Below are positions 1-7,546 of a stretch of DNA of 64,000 bases, piece after piece. The notes beneath the pieces were generated by a model. That model had not been told where the DNA came from. It was given only the letters and a program-made list of their open reading frames with translations, and did no database searches. A program made the position numbers and the translations under genes. The stretch is from Acidovorax sp. sic0104. Its GTDB lineage: Bacteria > Pseudomonadota > Gammaproteobacteria > Burkholderiales > Burkholderiaceae_C. The number at the start of each line of letters is the position of its first letter. The first letter of the stretch is position 1. The stretch is from NCBI RefSeq assembly GCF_019219095.1, contig NZ_JAHUWH010000001.1:620001-684000 (forward strand). The letters are read 5' to 3'.

Positions 1-1083
1 GTGCGAGGTGTCTTCGCACACCACATGGCAACGACCGCACTGGATGCAGGCATCCTGGTTGATCACGGCCTTTTCGATGTGGTTGAGGTTCAGGTTCTTC
101 CAGTCCCGCACCGTGGGCACGGCATGGCCCTTGAAGTCGTCGAGCGTGGCGTAGCCGTGATCGTCCATGAAGTTGGACAGCCCGTCGCACATGTCCTGCA
201 CGATCTTGAAGCCGTACACCATGGCTGCCGTGCATACCTGCACCGTGCCGCAGCCCAGCGCGATGTATTCGGCCGCGTCGCGCCAGGTGGTGATGCCGCC
301 AATGCCGCTGATGGGCAGACCGGCGGTCTGCGCATCGCGCGCAATCTCGGCCACCATGTTGAGCGCGATGGGCTTGACGGCCGGGCCGCAGTAGCCGCCG
401 TGCGATCCCCAACCGTCGGTGCTGGGGCTCATGACCATGCGGTCCAGGTCCACGCCCATGACGGAATTGATCGTGTTGATGAGCGAAACTGCATCCGCCC
501 CGCCCGCCTTGGCCGCCCGCGCGGGGTGCCGCACGTCGGTGATGTTCGGCGTGAGCTTCACGATCACGGGCAGGCGGCTGTAGTGCTTGCACCAGGCCGT
601 GACCATCTGGATGTACTCGGGCACCTGGCCCACGGCCGCGCCCATGCCGCGCTCGCTCATGCCGTGGGGGCAGCCGAAGTTGAGCTCGATGCCGTCGGCG
701 CCGGTGTCTTCCACCAGGGGCAAAATGCTCTTCCAGCTCTGCTCTTCGCAGGGCACCATGAGCGAGACGATCATGGCCCGGTCGGGCCAGTTGCGCTTGA
801 CGCGCTTGATCTCTTCGAGGTTGGTGTGCAGCGGCCGGTCGGTGATCAGCTCGATGTTGTTCAGCCCGATCACGCGGCGGTCCTGCGACAGGAGCGTGGA
901 GTAGCGTGGCCCGTTCACGTTGACGACCGCCGGGTCCTCGCCCAGCGTCTTCCAGACCACGCCGCCCCAGCCCGCCTCGAAGGCGCGGGTGACGTTGATC
1001 TCCTTGTCGGTCGGGGGGGCGGAGGCCAGCCAGAAGGGGTTGGGGCTCTGGATGCCCAGGAAATTGCTGCGGATGTCTGCCAT
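1..1083 (-). CDS. preA: NAD-dependent dihydropyrimidine dehydrogenase, PreA subunit (3' end cut by window edge)
   Basis: Catalytic subunit of the bacterial enzyme that reduces uracil and thymine to dihydro forms, the first step of reductive pyrimidine catabolism in the cytoplasm. The reading frame starts at the ATG at 1083 (MADIRSNFLGIQSPNPFW) and stays open for 361 codons to the edge. It shows the dihydroorotate-dehydrogenase-like TIM barrel with PTDKEINVTRAFEAGWGGVV near the N-terminus, NFGCPHGM in the middle and GGITTWRDAAEYIALG late. The frame ends inside a 4Fe-4S motif, CIQCGRCHVVC; the second cluster motif expected for the family would lie outside the window. It is 59 bp downstream of preT on the same strand, so the two are probably one operon. 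Identity is well supported by motifs and by the PreT neighbour; only the C-terminus is missing. Confidence 0.93.
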   Translation of the reverse strand, partial: MADIRSNFLGIQSPNPFWLASAPPTDKEINVTRAFEAGWGGVVWKTLGEDPAVVNVNGPRYSTLLSQDRRVIGLNNIELITDRPLHTNLEEIKRVKRNWPDRAMIVSLMVPCEEQSWKSILPLVEDTGADGIELNFGCPHGMSERGMGAAVGQVPEYIQMVTAWCKHYSRLPVIVKLTPNITDVRHPARAAKAGGADAVSLINTINSVMGVDLDRMVMSPSTDGWGSHGGYCGPAVKPIALNMVAEIARDAQTAGLPISGIGGITTWRDAAEYIALGCGTVQVCTAAMVYGFKIVQDMCDGLSNFMDDHGYATLDDFKGHAVPTVRDWKNLNLNHIEKAVINQDACIQCGRCHVVCEDTSH

Positions 1084-1142
1084 GGATGTGCTCCCGTGAA
1101 ATGCAGTCAGGGTGTGCGACGAGGAAGTGCCGATGATGAAAG

Positions 1143-2522
1143 TCAGGCCACGAGGGCCACCGGCACGCTCATCGATTCATGGATGGAGATGGCCGCCAGC
1201 TTGCCGTGCTCCACGGCCTCGACCGTCAGGTCGCGCCCGCCAGCCCGGCAGTCGCCGCCCGCCCAGACCCTCGCCAGGCTGGTGCGGCCTGCGGCGTCGG
1301 TGGCAATGCGTCCGCCCTCCAGCGCAATCGCCTTGCCAGCGGGCTCCGCCACGTAGGTCTGGCCGATCGCCTTGAGCACCATGTCCGCTGCGAGCGTGAA
1401 GGTCTCGCCGGTGTTCACCAGCTTGCCCGCCGCATCGAGGGCCGTGGCCGCAAAGCGCACGCCCGTCACGGCGCCGCCTTCGCAGAGCACCTCCTGCGGC
1501 GCCGCCCAGTGGCGGATGGTCACGCCGTTCGTCTGCGCCCATTGCTGCTCTACCTTCGACGCGGACATGGCGTCGGCTCCCCGGCGGTAGACGATGGTCA
1601 CCTCTTCGGCGCCCAGCTTGCGCGACTGCACGGCGGCGTCCACCGCGGTCATGCCGCCGCCGATCACCACCACGCGCCGGCCCACGGGCAGGGTGGACAG
1701 GTCGCTGCTCTGGCGCAGCTCGGCGATAAAGTCCACGGCGCTACTCAAGCCCTGCACTCCGGCCGCCGCAGGCTCCGCCACGCCCAGCGCATTCACGCCC
1801 TGCAGGCCCAGGCCCAGGAAGACCGCATCGTGGCTGGCCAGCAGGCCGTCGAGCGTGATGTCGCGGCCCAGCTGCTGGCTGGTGCGCACCTCGATGCCGC
1901 CCACCGACAGCAGCCACTCCACCTCCTTCTGCGCGAAGTTGTCGGTGGTCTTGTAGCTCGCCAGGCCGTATTCATTGAGCCCGCCCAGCTTGGGGCGCGC
2001 GTCGAACAGCACCACGTCGTGCCCGCGCAGCGCCAGCCCGTGGGCGCAGGCCAGGCCGGCAGGCCCCGCACCAACCACGGCCACGCGGCGGCCGGTGGGT
2101 GCGGCGCGCTGGAACATGGGCGCGCCGGGGTTGGCGAAGAAGGCATCGGTGGCGTAGCGCTGCAGCGAGCCGATCTCCACCGGCTTGTCCTCGTTGGTGT
2201 TGCGCACGCAGGCTTGCTCGCACAGCACCTCGGTGGGGCAGACCCGGGCGCACATGCCGCCGAGCGGGTTGGCCTCGAGGATGGCGCGCGCCGCGCCCCG
2301 GTTGTTGTCCTGCGCGATGCGGTGGATGAAGGACGGGATGTCGATGCCCGTGGGGCAGGCCGTGGCGCAGGGCGCGTCGTGGCAGTAGTAGCAGCGCTCG
2401 GCCTCGATGAGGGCCTGCGGCCGGGTCAACGGCGGGTGGGCGTCGCTGAAATTGACGGCGTAGTCGGCCAGGTTCAGGCGTGCGGCATGAATACCGCAGG
2501 CACGGCTTGCGGGTGTGTCCAT
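1143..2522 (-). CDS. preT: NAD-dependent dihydropyrimidine dehydrogenase, PreT subunit
   Basis: Flavin-containing electron-input subunit that passes electrons from NAD(P)H to PreA. The 459-residue protein has an N-terminal ferredoxin-like domain with cysteine groups (CYYCHDAPCATACPTGIDIP and CARVCPTEVLCEQAC), then an FAD-binding GAGPAGLACA motif around residue 150 and a second dinucleotide fold with VVIGGGMTAVDAA around 290. The C-terminal GGDCRAGGRDLTVEAVEHGK is typical of the glutamate-synthase small-subunit family. Length fits PreT. It is the first gene of the preT-preA operon and diverges from a RutR-like regulator gene; the shared upstream region contains two operator-like palindromes. 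A generic glutamate synthase beta subunit is the main alternative, made unlikely by the adjacent preA. Confidence 0.92.
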   Translation of the reverse strand: MDTPASRACGIHAARLNLADYAVNFSDAHPPLTRPQALIEAERCYYCHDAPCATACPTGIDIPSFIHRIAQDNNRGAARAILEANPLGGMCARVCPTEVLCEQACVRNTNEDKPVEIGSLQRYATDAFFANPGAPMFQRAAPTGRRVAVVGAGPAGLACAHGLALRGHDVVLFDARPKLGGLNEYGLASYKTTDNFAQKEVEWLLSVGGIEVRTSQQLGRDITLDGLLASHDAVFLGLGLQGVNALGVAEPAAAGVQGLSSAVDFIAELRQSSDLSTLPVGRRVVVIGGGMTAVDAAVQSRKLGAEEVTIVYRRGADAMSASKVEQQWAQTNGVTIRHWAAPQEVLCEGGAVTGVRFAATALDAAGKLVNTGETFTLAADMVLKAIGQTYVAEPAGKAIALEGGRIATDAAGRTSLARVWAGGDCRAGGRDLTVEAVEHGKLAAISIHESMSVPVALVA

Positions 2523-2768
2523 CAGATGTCCTCCGAAAGGTGCGGGGTGGGAGTGCAGGCCTGGCGCTTGTCAGCCGGTTCGGCCATGGTGGGCGCGGGC
2601 GCCCGGTGCAGGTGGCACGCGCCGCCGCCAAGGCGGCGGCAGGCGGCCAATGCGGCGCAAGCGTGGATGCTTGCGCCCGCAGACTTCGGAGGTTTCATCG
2701 TGGTCCTCGCTGTGGGGGTGCAGGTGCCCACGGCTTGGTGCGCCGCGGTGCCCTGCGTTGTGGGCCAA

Positions 2769-2802
2769 TTTACCAACCCGTAAAAATTTACCAATTGGTA
2801 AA
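2769..2802. promoter_or_regulatory. Tandem RutR-like operators in the pre/regulator divergent region
   Basis: A perfect 16-bp palindrome, TTTACCAATTGGTAAA, lies at 2787-2802. A related copy, TTTACCAACCCGTAAA, lies 18 bp upstream at 2769-2784 with a degenerate right half. The core ACCA-N2-TGGT agrees with the known RutR box TGACCA-N2-TGGTCA. The boxes lie between preT (start 2522) and the TetR-type gene (start 2872), so that regulator probably controls preT-preA and itself. The rest of the 2523-2871 interval holds no convincing gene. Confidence 0.7.
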
Positions 2803-2871
2803 ATCCCTAGAGCAAGCCTCATGCCAGGCAATTGCCAGTTCTCAGGCCCCGGCTTGTTCCACAATGGTGCA

Positions 2872-3591
2872 ATGACCGAAGCCCGCCAGTCCCAGGCTGC
2901 CCCCCGCCCTGCCAAACGCCCCCGCGCACCCGCCGCCACAGCGGCCGCCACCACCGACGACACCGGCGCCCGCGCCCCCAAGGCCTCGCGCCTGCGCAAG
3001 GAGCAGGGCATCCTGGCCGAGGCGGAGAACCACTTCGCGCAGTTCGGCTTCGAAGGCGCGTCGCTCGAGAGCATTGCCGCCGCCATCGGCATCAGCCGCC
3101 ACAACCTGCTGTATTACTTTCCGAGCAAGGAGGCGCTGTACCAGCGCGTGCTCGACGATGTGCTCACCCAGTGGCTCGAAGGCATGGAGGCCCTGTCGCA
3201 CAGCGATGACCCCCAGCAGGCCCTGCGCCGCTACATCCGCGCCAAGCTGCAGTACTCGCGCATGCGCCCCCAGGGTGCGAAGGTGTTCACCAAAGAGGTG
3301 ATTGCGGGCGCACCACGCTATGGCGCCGCCATCGCCGAGCGGGTAGGCCCGTTGCTCAAGACCGAGGTGCGCACCTTCGAGCGCTGGGCGCGCGAGGGCC
3401 GTATCGCCAAGGTCAACTTCACGCACCTGATGTTCATCATCTGGTCGGTGACGCAGGCCTATGCGGAGCAGGAGGCGCAGTTCGCCCTGCTGCTGGGCAA
3501 GCCCGCCCTGACCGAGCGCGACTACATCAACGCCGAGGAGCTGATCGTGCGCATGGTGCTCAGCGCGCTGGGCCCCGGCGCCACCGCCTGA
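2872..3591 (+). CDS. TetR-family regulator, RutR-like
   Basis: Probable pyrimidine-responsive repressor. The start chosen is the ATG at 2872 (MTEARQSQAAPRPAK); the frame is open further upstream, but that would run through the operators at 2769-2802 and over preT. The 239-residue protein has a basic, Ala/Pro-rich N-terminal arm of about 40 residues, then a TetR helix-turn-helix (GFEGASLESIAAAIGISRHNL, residues about 60-82), followed by YYFPSKEALY. The C-terminal ligand domain contains KVFTKEVIAGAPRYG, which resembles the RutR family. Its position opposite preT-preA with palindromic boxes between them supports control of pyrimidine degradation. Exact ligand (uracil or thymine) is inferred, not seen. 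Confidence 0.82.
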   Translation: MTEARQSQAAPRPAKRPRAPAATAAATTDDTGARAPKASRLRKEQGILAEAENHFAQFGFEGASLESIAAAIGISRHNLLYYFPSKEALYQRVLDDVLTQWLEGMEALSHSDDPQQALRRYIRAKLQYSRMRPQGAKVFTKEVIAGAPRYGAAIAERVGPLLKTEVRTFERWAREGRIAKVNFTHLMFIIWSVTQAYAEQEAQFALLLGKPALTERDYINAEELIVRMVLSALGPGATA

Positions 3592-3653
3592 TGCACCGCA
3601 GGCGGTGCGGCCGGGCAGTCCCACAGCCAAGCACCGCAATCACTATTGATTTG

Positions 3654-3697
3654 ATAGCTGCTTGCGCTTTCCAGATAAGCGACAGCGACCAATTTGA
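3654..3697. repeat. Intergenic hairpin repeat, copy 1 of 4
   Basis: Contains ATAGCTGC, then TGCGCTT, a 7-base spacer and AAGCG, ending in CCAATTTGA. Three related copies occur at 42243-42288, 46918-46962 and 57726-57770. All are intergenic and share the GCGCTT-N7-AAGCG stem core. This copy sits between the RutR-like gene and a convergent LysR gene and may act as a bidirectional transcription end. Confidence 0.6.
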
Positions 3698-3715
3698 CTG
3701 AAGAATCCGCACTGA

Positions 3716-4603
3716 TCACGCCTGGCGCTGCTGCCACAGCACGTCCAGCACATGCTGCGTGGCCCGCTCCAACGGCCCCGCGCGGTGGGCGATGCCCAGC
3801 GGCCGCCACAGCGCGGGACGCAGCGGCAGCATGCGGATGCGGGGGTCGAGCGGCGTGGAGGATGTGGCCTCGTGCGGCAGCAGCGTCGCGCCGTAGCCTG
3901 CGGCCACCAGGCTCTTGATGGCATCGTTGTAGTTGAGCTGGATGCGCGCCTTGGGGTGCGCGCCCGCCAGCGCAAACCATTCGGCTGTCAGCCGCGACAG
4001 GCTGGTGCCCACATCGTTGAGGATGAGCGGCTGCGCCGCCAGCCACTTCGGCGTTGCGCGCTGCGGCGCGGGCCAGGCCGACGGCACGAACGCCATCACC
4101 GGATCGCGCCGCCAAGGCTGCACCTTCACCCCCTGCACGGTGGCCTGCGGCAATGCCACCAGGCCCACATCCAGCGACCCGCCGGCCAGGCGCGCCATGG
4201 TGTCCTGGGTGGTGAGCACGGCCACCTGCACGTCGATGCCGGGGTGGTGCTGCCCCAGCACCTCCAGCGCCTGGGGCAGCAGATGTGCAATGGCACCGGT
4301 GGAGGCCCCCAGCCGCACGCGGCCCGCGAGCCCCTGCACCTGGCGCTGCACCACATCGAGCGCCTCGTCCGCATCGGCCAGCAGCCGCCGTGCGCGCTCG
4401 ATCAGCGCGTCGCCCACGCCCGAGGGGGTGACCTCGCCGCGCTTGCGCACCAGCAGCGGCGCGCCGAACAGCGCCTCCAGGTCGGCGATGTGCAGGCTCA
4501 CCGTGGGCGCCGCCAGGTGCAGCACCCGCGCGGCTTCGGCAAACGAGCCCAGGTCTGCGATGGTGACCAGCGTGCGCAGCCGGTCGAGGTTGAGTTCGCG
4601 CAT
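3716..4603 (-). CDS. LysR-family transcriptional regulator
   Basis: A 295-residue LysR regulator with the usual N-terminal winged helix-turn-helix (LDRLRTLVTIADLGSFAEAA, residues 6-25, then AAPTVSLHIADLEALFG). The effector domain begins near residue 90 (GRVRLGASTGAIAHLLPQAL). It is divergent from argC, with 121 bp between the starts, and LysR proteins often control the divergent gene, but nothing in the sequence identifies the effector. Target and ligand are unknown; arginine biosynthesis control is only one possibility. Confidence 0.85.
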   Translation of the reverse strand: MRELNLDRLRTLVTIADLGSFAEAARVLHLAAPTVSLHIADLEALFGAPLLVRKRGEVTPSGVGDALIERARRLLADADEALDVVQRQVQGLAGRVRLGASTGAIAHLLPQALEVLGQHHPGIDVQVAVLTTQDTMARLAGGSLDVGLVALPQATVQGVKVQPWRRDPVMAFVPSAWPAPQRATPKWLAAQPLILNDVGTSLSRLTAEWFALAGAHPKARIQLNYNDAIKSLVAAGYGATLLPHEATSSTPLDPRIRMLPLRPALWRPLGIAHRAGPLERATQHVLDVLWQQRQA

Positions 4604-4724
4604 GACGTTCAGTAAATCTGATGTTGATGTTTGTGAAATTCAACTTTTCAAATTGTAGGGTGCGGCCGAAGATTCGTCATCCGTTCATTTTTTCTTCGGC
4701 CATTTAATTCATCAGGAGCACCGC

Positions 4725-5657
4725 ATGAGCGCACCTTTGGTTTTCATCGACGGCGATCAAGGCACCACCGGCCTGCAGATCCACGAACGCCTGCACGGCC
4801 GCAGCGACCTGCGCCTGCTCACGCTGCCCGAGGCGGACCGCAAGAACGCTGCGCGCCGCGCAGAAGCGATCAATGCCTGCGACATCGCCGTGCTGTGCCT
4901 GCCCGACGGTCCCGCGCGCGAAGCGGCGGCGTCCGTGGTGAACCCCGCCGTGCGCGTGATCGACGCCAGCTCGGCCCACCGCACCGATGCGGACTGGGTC
5001 TACGGCTTGCCTGAAATGAGCGCCGCGCAGTCCGCCCGCATCGCCACGGCACACCGCGTGACCAACCCCGGCTGCTACCCCACGGGCGCCATCGCGCTGC
5101 TGCTGCCGCTGGTGCAGGCCGGCCTGGTGCCTGCGGACCATCCGCTGGCCATCCATGCCGTGTCGGGCTACTCCGGCGGCGGCCGCGCGCGGGTGGACGA
5201 GCACGAAGGTGCGGGTGCATCACAAGCCCCCGCGTTCCAGGTGTACGGCCTGGGGCTGGCCCACAAGCACACGCCCGAGATCGAGAAACACGCGGGCCTC
5301 ACGCAGCGGCCTTTCTTTCTGCCCGCCTACGGCTCGTTCCGCCAGGGCATCGTGCTGACCATTCCGTTGCTGCTGCGGCAACTGCCCGCGGGCGTGACTG
5401 CCGACCGGCTGCACGCCTGCCTGCAGCAGCACTACGACGGCGCGGCGCATGTCGAGGTGGTGTCGCTGCAGGATGCGCAGGCAGCGCAGCACCTGGACCC
5501 CCAGGTGCTCAACGGCACCAACCAGTTGCGGCTCTCCGTGTTTGCCAATCCGCTGCACGGCCAGGTGCTGCTGAGCGCGGTGTTCGACAACCTGGGCAAG
5601 GGCGCGTCGGGCGCTGCCGTGCAGAACCTGGACCTGATGCTGCAGCACGCCGCCTAG
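4725..5657 (+). CDS. argC: N-acetyl-gamma-glutamyl-phosphate reductase, type 2
   Basis: Catalyses NADPH-dependent reduction of N-acetylglutamyl phosphate to the semialdehyde, the third step of arginine synthesis. The 310-residue length marks the shorter type 2 form. Visible features are the N-terminal nucleotide-binding start [18 protein letters not shown], the SSAHRTD segment and the catalytic cysteine in [17 protein letters not shown] near residue 117. [14 protein letters not shown] follows around residue 146. A GGAG ribosome-binding site lies just before the ATG at 4725. No other arg gene is adjacent, as is common for scattered arg genes in this group. Confidence 0.93.
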   Translation: MSAPLVFIDGDQGTTGLQIHERLHGRSDLRLLTLPEADRKNAARRAEAINACDIAVLCLPDGPAREAAASVVNPAVRVIDASSAHRTDADWVYGLPEMSAAQSARIATAHRVTNPGCYPTGAIALLLPLVQAGLVPADHPLAIHAVSGYSGGGRARVDEHEGAGASQAPAFQVYGLGLAHKHTPEIEKHAGLTQRPFFLPAYGSFRQGIVLTIPLLLRQLPAGVTADRLHACLQQHYDGAAHVEVVSLQDAQAAQHLDPQVLNGTNQLRLSVFANPLHGQVLLSAVFDNLGKGASGAAVQNLDLMLQHAA

Positions 5658-5878
5658 CGGCCATCTGCGCCGGGTGCGCCGGGTGCGCCGGGCGCGCCAG
5701 ACCACGGGCCACGCTGCGGCGGTGGCAGGGCGCCCCGCACAGCGCCGCGTGCACACAGATCCCAGCCGCTGGCAAGCCGCGCAGCAGAGGCCCCGCACAG
5801 ATGCAAGGGCTTGGCCCCGCAGTGCGGCTGGCATTCCTAGAATCGGCCGCTTCTTCAGCTTTGCAACGGACCCGCACC

Positions 5879-6232
5879 ATGATCCAGTGGACCGCCACCA
5901 CCACCAGCTACGCTCTGCTGGGCCTGGCCATCCTGGCCGAGGTGCTGGGCACCAGCGCGCTCAAGGCCTCGGACGGCTTCACGCGGCTGGTGCCCAGCGC
6001 GATCACGGCGGTTTGCTACGGCGTGTCGTTCTACCTGCTGTCGCTCACGCTCAAAACGATCCCCATCGGCGTTGCGTACGCCATCTGGTCGGCGGTGGGC
6101 ATCGTGCTGATATCCACCGTGGGCTGGCTCTACTATGGGCAGCGGCTGGATGCGCCCGCCATTGCCGGCCTGGGCCTCATCGTGGCGGGCGTGGTGGTGG
6201 TCAACCTGTTCTCCAAGACGGCCGGGCATTGA
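5879..6232 (+). CDS. Small multidrug resistance (SMR) family transporter
   Basis: A 117-residue inner-membrane protein with four predicted transmembrane helices, the size and layout of EmrE/SugE proteins. Helix 1 carries the conserved proton/substrate glutamate in LAILAEVLGTSALKAS. Later landmarks are YGVSFYLLSLTLKTIPIGVAYAIWSAVG split over helices 2 and 3, and VVVVNLFSKTAGH at the end. The ATG at 5879 was chosen because it begins helix 1 directly; an upstream in-frame ATG would add 26 non-hydrophobic residues. Expected to exchange protons for cationic drugs or guanidinium-type compounds; the EmrE-like versus Gdx-like subtype is not settled. The 220 bases before it (5658-5878) contain no gene. 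Confidence 0.88.
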   Translation: MIQWTATTTSYALLGLAILAEVLGTSALKASDGFTRLVPSAITAVCYGVSFYLLSLTLKTIPIGVAYAIWSAVGIVLISTVGWLYYGQRLDAPAIAGLGLIVAGVVVVNLFSKTAGH

Positions 6233-6287
6233 GCCGTCACCCAACAGCCAACGCACGCAGCCCTTCGCCTCCACTTGCGTCCCGCAC

Positions 6288-7001
6288 ATGATCACCGCAT
6301 CCATTTGCCCCACCCCCACGGTCCTCGTGCAGGAACAGCAACTCTCCCGATTCAGCCTGCAGGCGATGCTGGAAGACACCCCGGCGCACCGACTGCACTT
6401 CGAGCAATGCGATTTCGACGGCGCTGACCTCTCGGGCCTTGCGCTGCAGGGTGCGCAGTTCACGGATTGCAGCCTGGCCGAGGCATCGCTGGTGCGCGCC
6501 CAGCTCGGCGACACGCGGTGGCTCGGCTGCAGGGCGCGGCAGGCCAGCTTTCACCTGGCGCAGCTGACGGATGCGCGCTTTCACCGGTGCGACCTGAACA
6601 ACACGCTCTGGACCAAGGCCGCGCTGGCGTCGGCCTTGTTCGCCGAGGTCAAACTGACCGGCGCGCAGTTCCACGAAGCCCAGACACTGGGCCTGGCGTT
6701 CCACGATTCACTGCTGGTGGGCGCGGACCTGCGGGGCATGTCGTTGCGCAAGCAGACCATCGGACAGCTCGACATGTCCGACGCCGATCTGTCGGGCTGC
6801 GACTTCCGCGACGCGGTGTTCGAAGGCGGCAGCCTGCGCGATGCCCACCTGAAGAACGCACGGTTCGATGGCGCCGACCTGCGGTCGGTGGACCTGGGCG
6901 GCCTGCGGCTGGCCCAGTTGGGGCAGTCCTTCAAGGGCGCGGTCCTCTCCGCCGACCAGGCTGCCATGCTGGTCAGCGAGCTGGGCATCCGCGTGATGTA
7001 G
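6288..7001 (+). CDS. Pentapeptide-repeat protein
   Basis: A 237-residue protein built mostly of A(D/N)LxX five-residue repeats from about residue 35 to 215, for example CDFDGADLSGLALQGAQFTD and MSDADLSGCDFRDAVFEGG. These form a right-handed quadrilateral beta helix. The length and the break of irregular residues in the middle resemble Qnr-type proteins and their chromosomal relatives, some of which protect DNA gyrase by mimicking DNA; that function is family knowledge and not shown here. The start at 6288 is the first ATG after the SMR gene stop at 6232 that leads into the repeats. It is convergent with the RidA gene. Confidence 0.85.
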   Translation: MITASICPTPTVLVQEQQLSRFSLQAMLEDTPAHRLHFEQCDFDGADLSGLALQGAQFTDCSLAEASLVRAQLGDTRWLGCRARQASFHLAQLTDARFHRCDLNNTLWTKAALASALFAEVKLTGAQFHEAQTLGLAFHDSLLVGADLRGMSLRKQTIGQLDMSDADLSGCDFRDAVFEGGSLRDAHLKNARFDGADLRSVDLGGLRLAQLGQSFKGAVLSADQAAMLVSELGIRVM

Positions 7002-7039
7002 CCGGCGCCGCAGGCCGCGCCGGCACGCGCGCGCGGCGC

Positions 7040-7429
7040 TCAGCCGCGCGGCTTGTAGGCCGTGACGTCGATTTCCACCTTGGCATCGATCATGAGCCGC
7101 GACTCCACCGTGGAGCGAGCGGGCCGGTGTTCGCCAAAACACTCCATGTAGACACGGTTGAAGCTGCCGAAGTCGCGCGCATCGGCCAGCCACACGCTCA
7201 CCTTGGCCACATCGGCCAGCGTGCAGTCGGCCAGTGCCAGTGCCTGCGTGAGGCGCAGGAACACCTGGCGCGTCTGCGCCTCGATACCGCCTGTGATGAC
7301 CTGGCCCTGGTCATCGGTCGGCACCTGTCCCGACACAAAAACGAAGTCGCCCGCGCGGGTGGCGGGCGAGAGGGGGCGGGCCTGCCGGTCGGAGGCAAGC
7401 GGGGACTGACCAAGGGTTTCTACTGGCAT
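7040..7429 (-). CDS. RidA/YjgF-family protein (probable enamine/imine deaminase)
   Basis: A 129-residue member of the RidA family, which hydrolyses reactive enamine/imine intermediates made by PLP enzymes. Landmarks are AGDFVFVSGQVPTDDQG, IEAQTRQVFLRLTQALA and HRPARSTVES, the last containing the conserved arginine. The start at 7429 is supported by an AAAGGAG site 8 bp upstream. It diverges from a peptide-uptake operon that ends in a PLP-dependent D-amino-acid deaminase-like enzyme, which would produce exactly the enamine product RidA removes. An operator-like motif sits 17 bp upstream of its start, matching one in front of the divergent operon, so both are probably co-regulated. Confidence 0.88.
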   Translation of the reverse strand: MPVETLGQSPLASDRQARPLSPATRAGDFVFVSGQVPTDDQGQVITGGIEAQTRQVFLRLTQALALADCTLADVAKVSVWLADARDFGSFNRVYMECFGEHRPARSTVESRLMIDAKVEIDVTAYKPRG

Positions 7430-7445
7430 TGAAAGTGCTCCTTTG

Positions 7446-7460
7446 AGTAAAGATATTACA
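7446..7460. promoter_or_regulatory. RpiR-type operator, RidA side
   Basis: Reading on the minus strand gives TGTAATATCTTTACT, matching TGTAAT-N3-WTTACT. It lies 17 bp upstream of the RidA start. The matching copy at 7520-7534 fronts the divergent operon. RpiR/HexR-type regulators bind boxes of this form, and one is encoded at 14615-15538. Confidence 0.5.
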
Positions 7461-7519
7461 TACAAAACGCCCAACAAGCACGAATCGAGCGAATTTCTGG
7501 CATCGAAAGTGCTTATCAA

Positions 7520-7534
7520 TGTAATCCTATTACT
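7520..7534. promoter_or_regulatory. RpiR-type operator, transporter side
   Basis: TGTAATCCTATTACT, a near-perfect inverted repeat (GTAAT-CCT-ATTAC), ends 12 bp before the ATG of the binding-protein gene. It shares half-sites and spacing with the box at 7446-7460. Repression by the RpiR protein encoded in the same operon is the simplest reading. Confidence 0.55.
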
Positions 7535-7546
7535 TAGAGGTGCACG

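Noticed and set aside
1..1356. Long plus-strand frame of 451 codons
   Set aside because: It is antisense to preA and preT, which have clear domain motifs; long antisense frames are a by-product of high third-position GC.
2522..2794. 90-codon minus-strand frame upstream of preT
   Set aside because: It runs through the operator palindromes and a low-complexity stretch, with no motif; it is more likely leader DNA.
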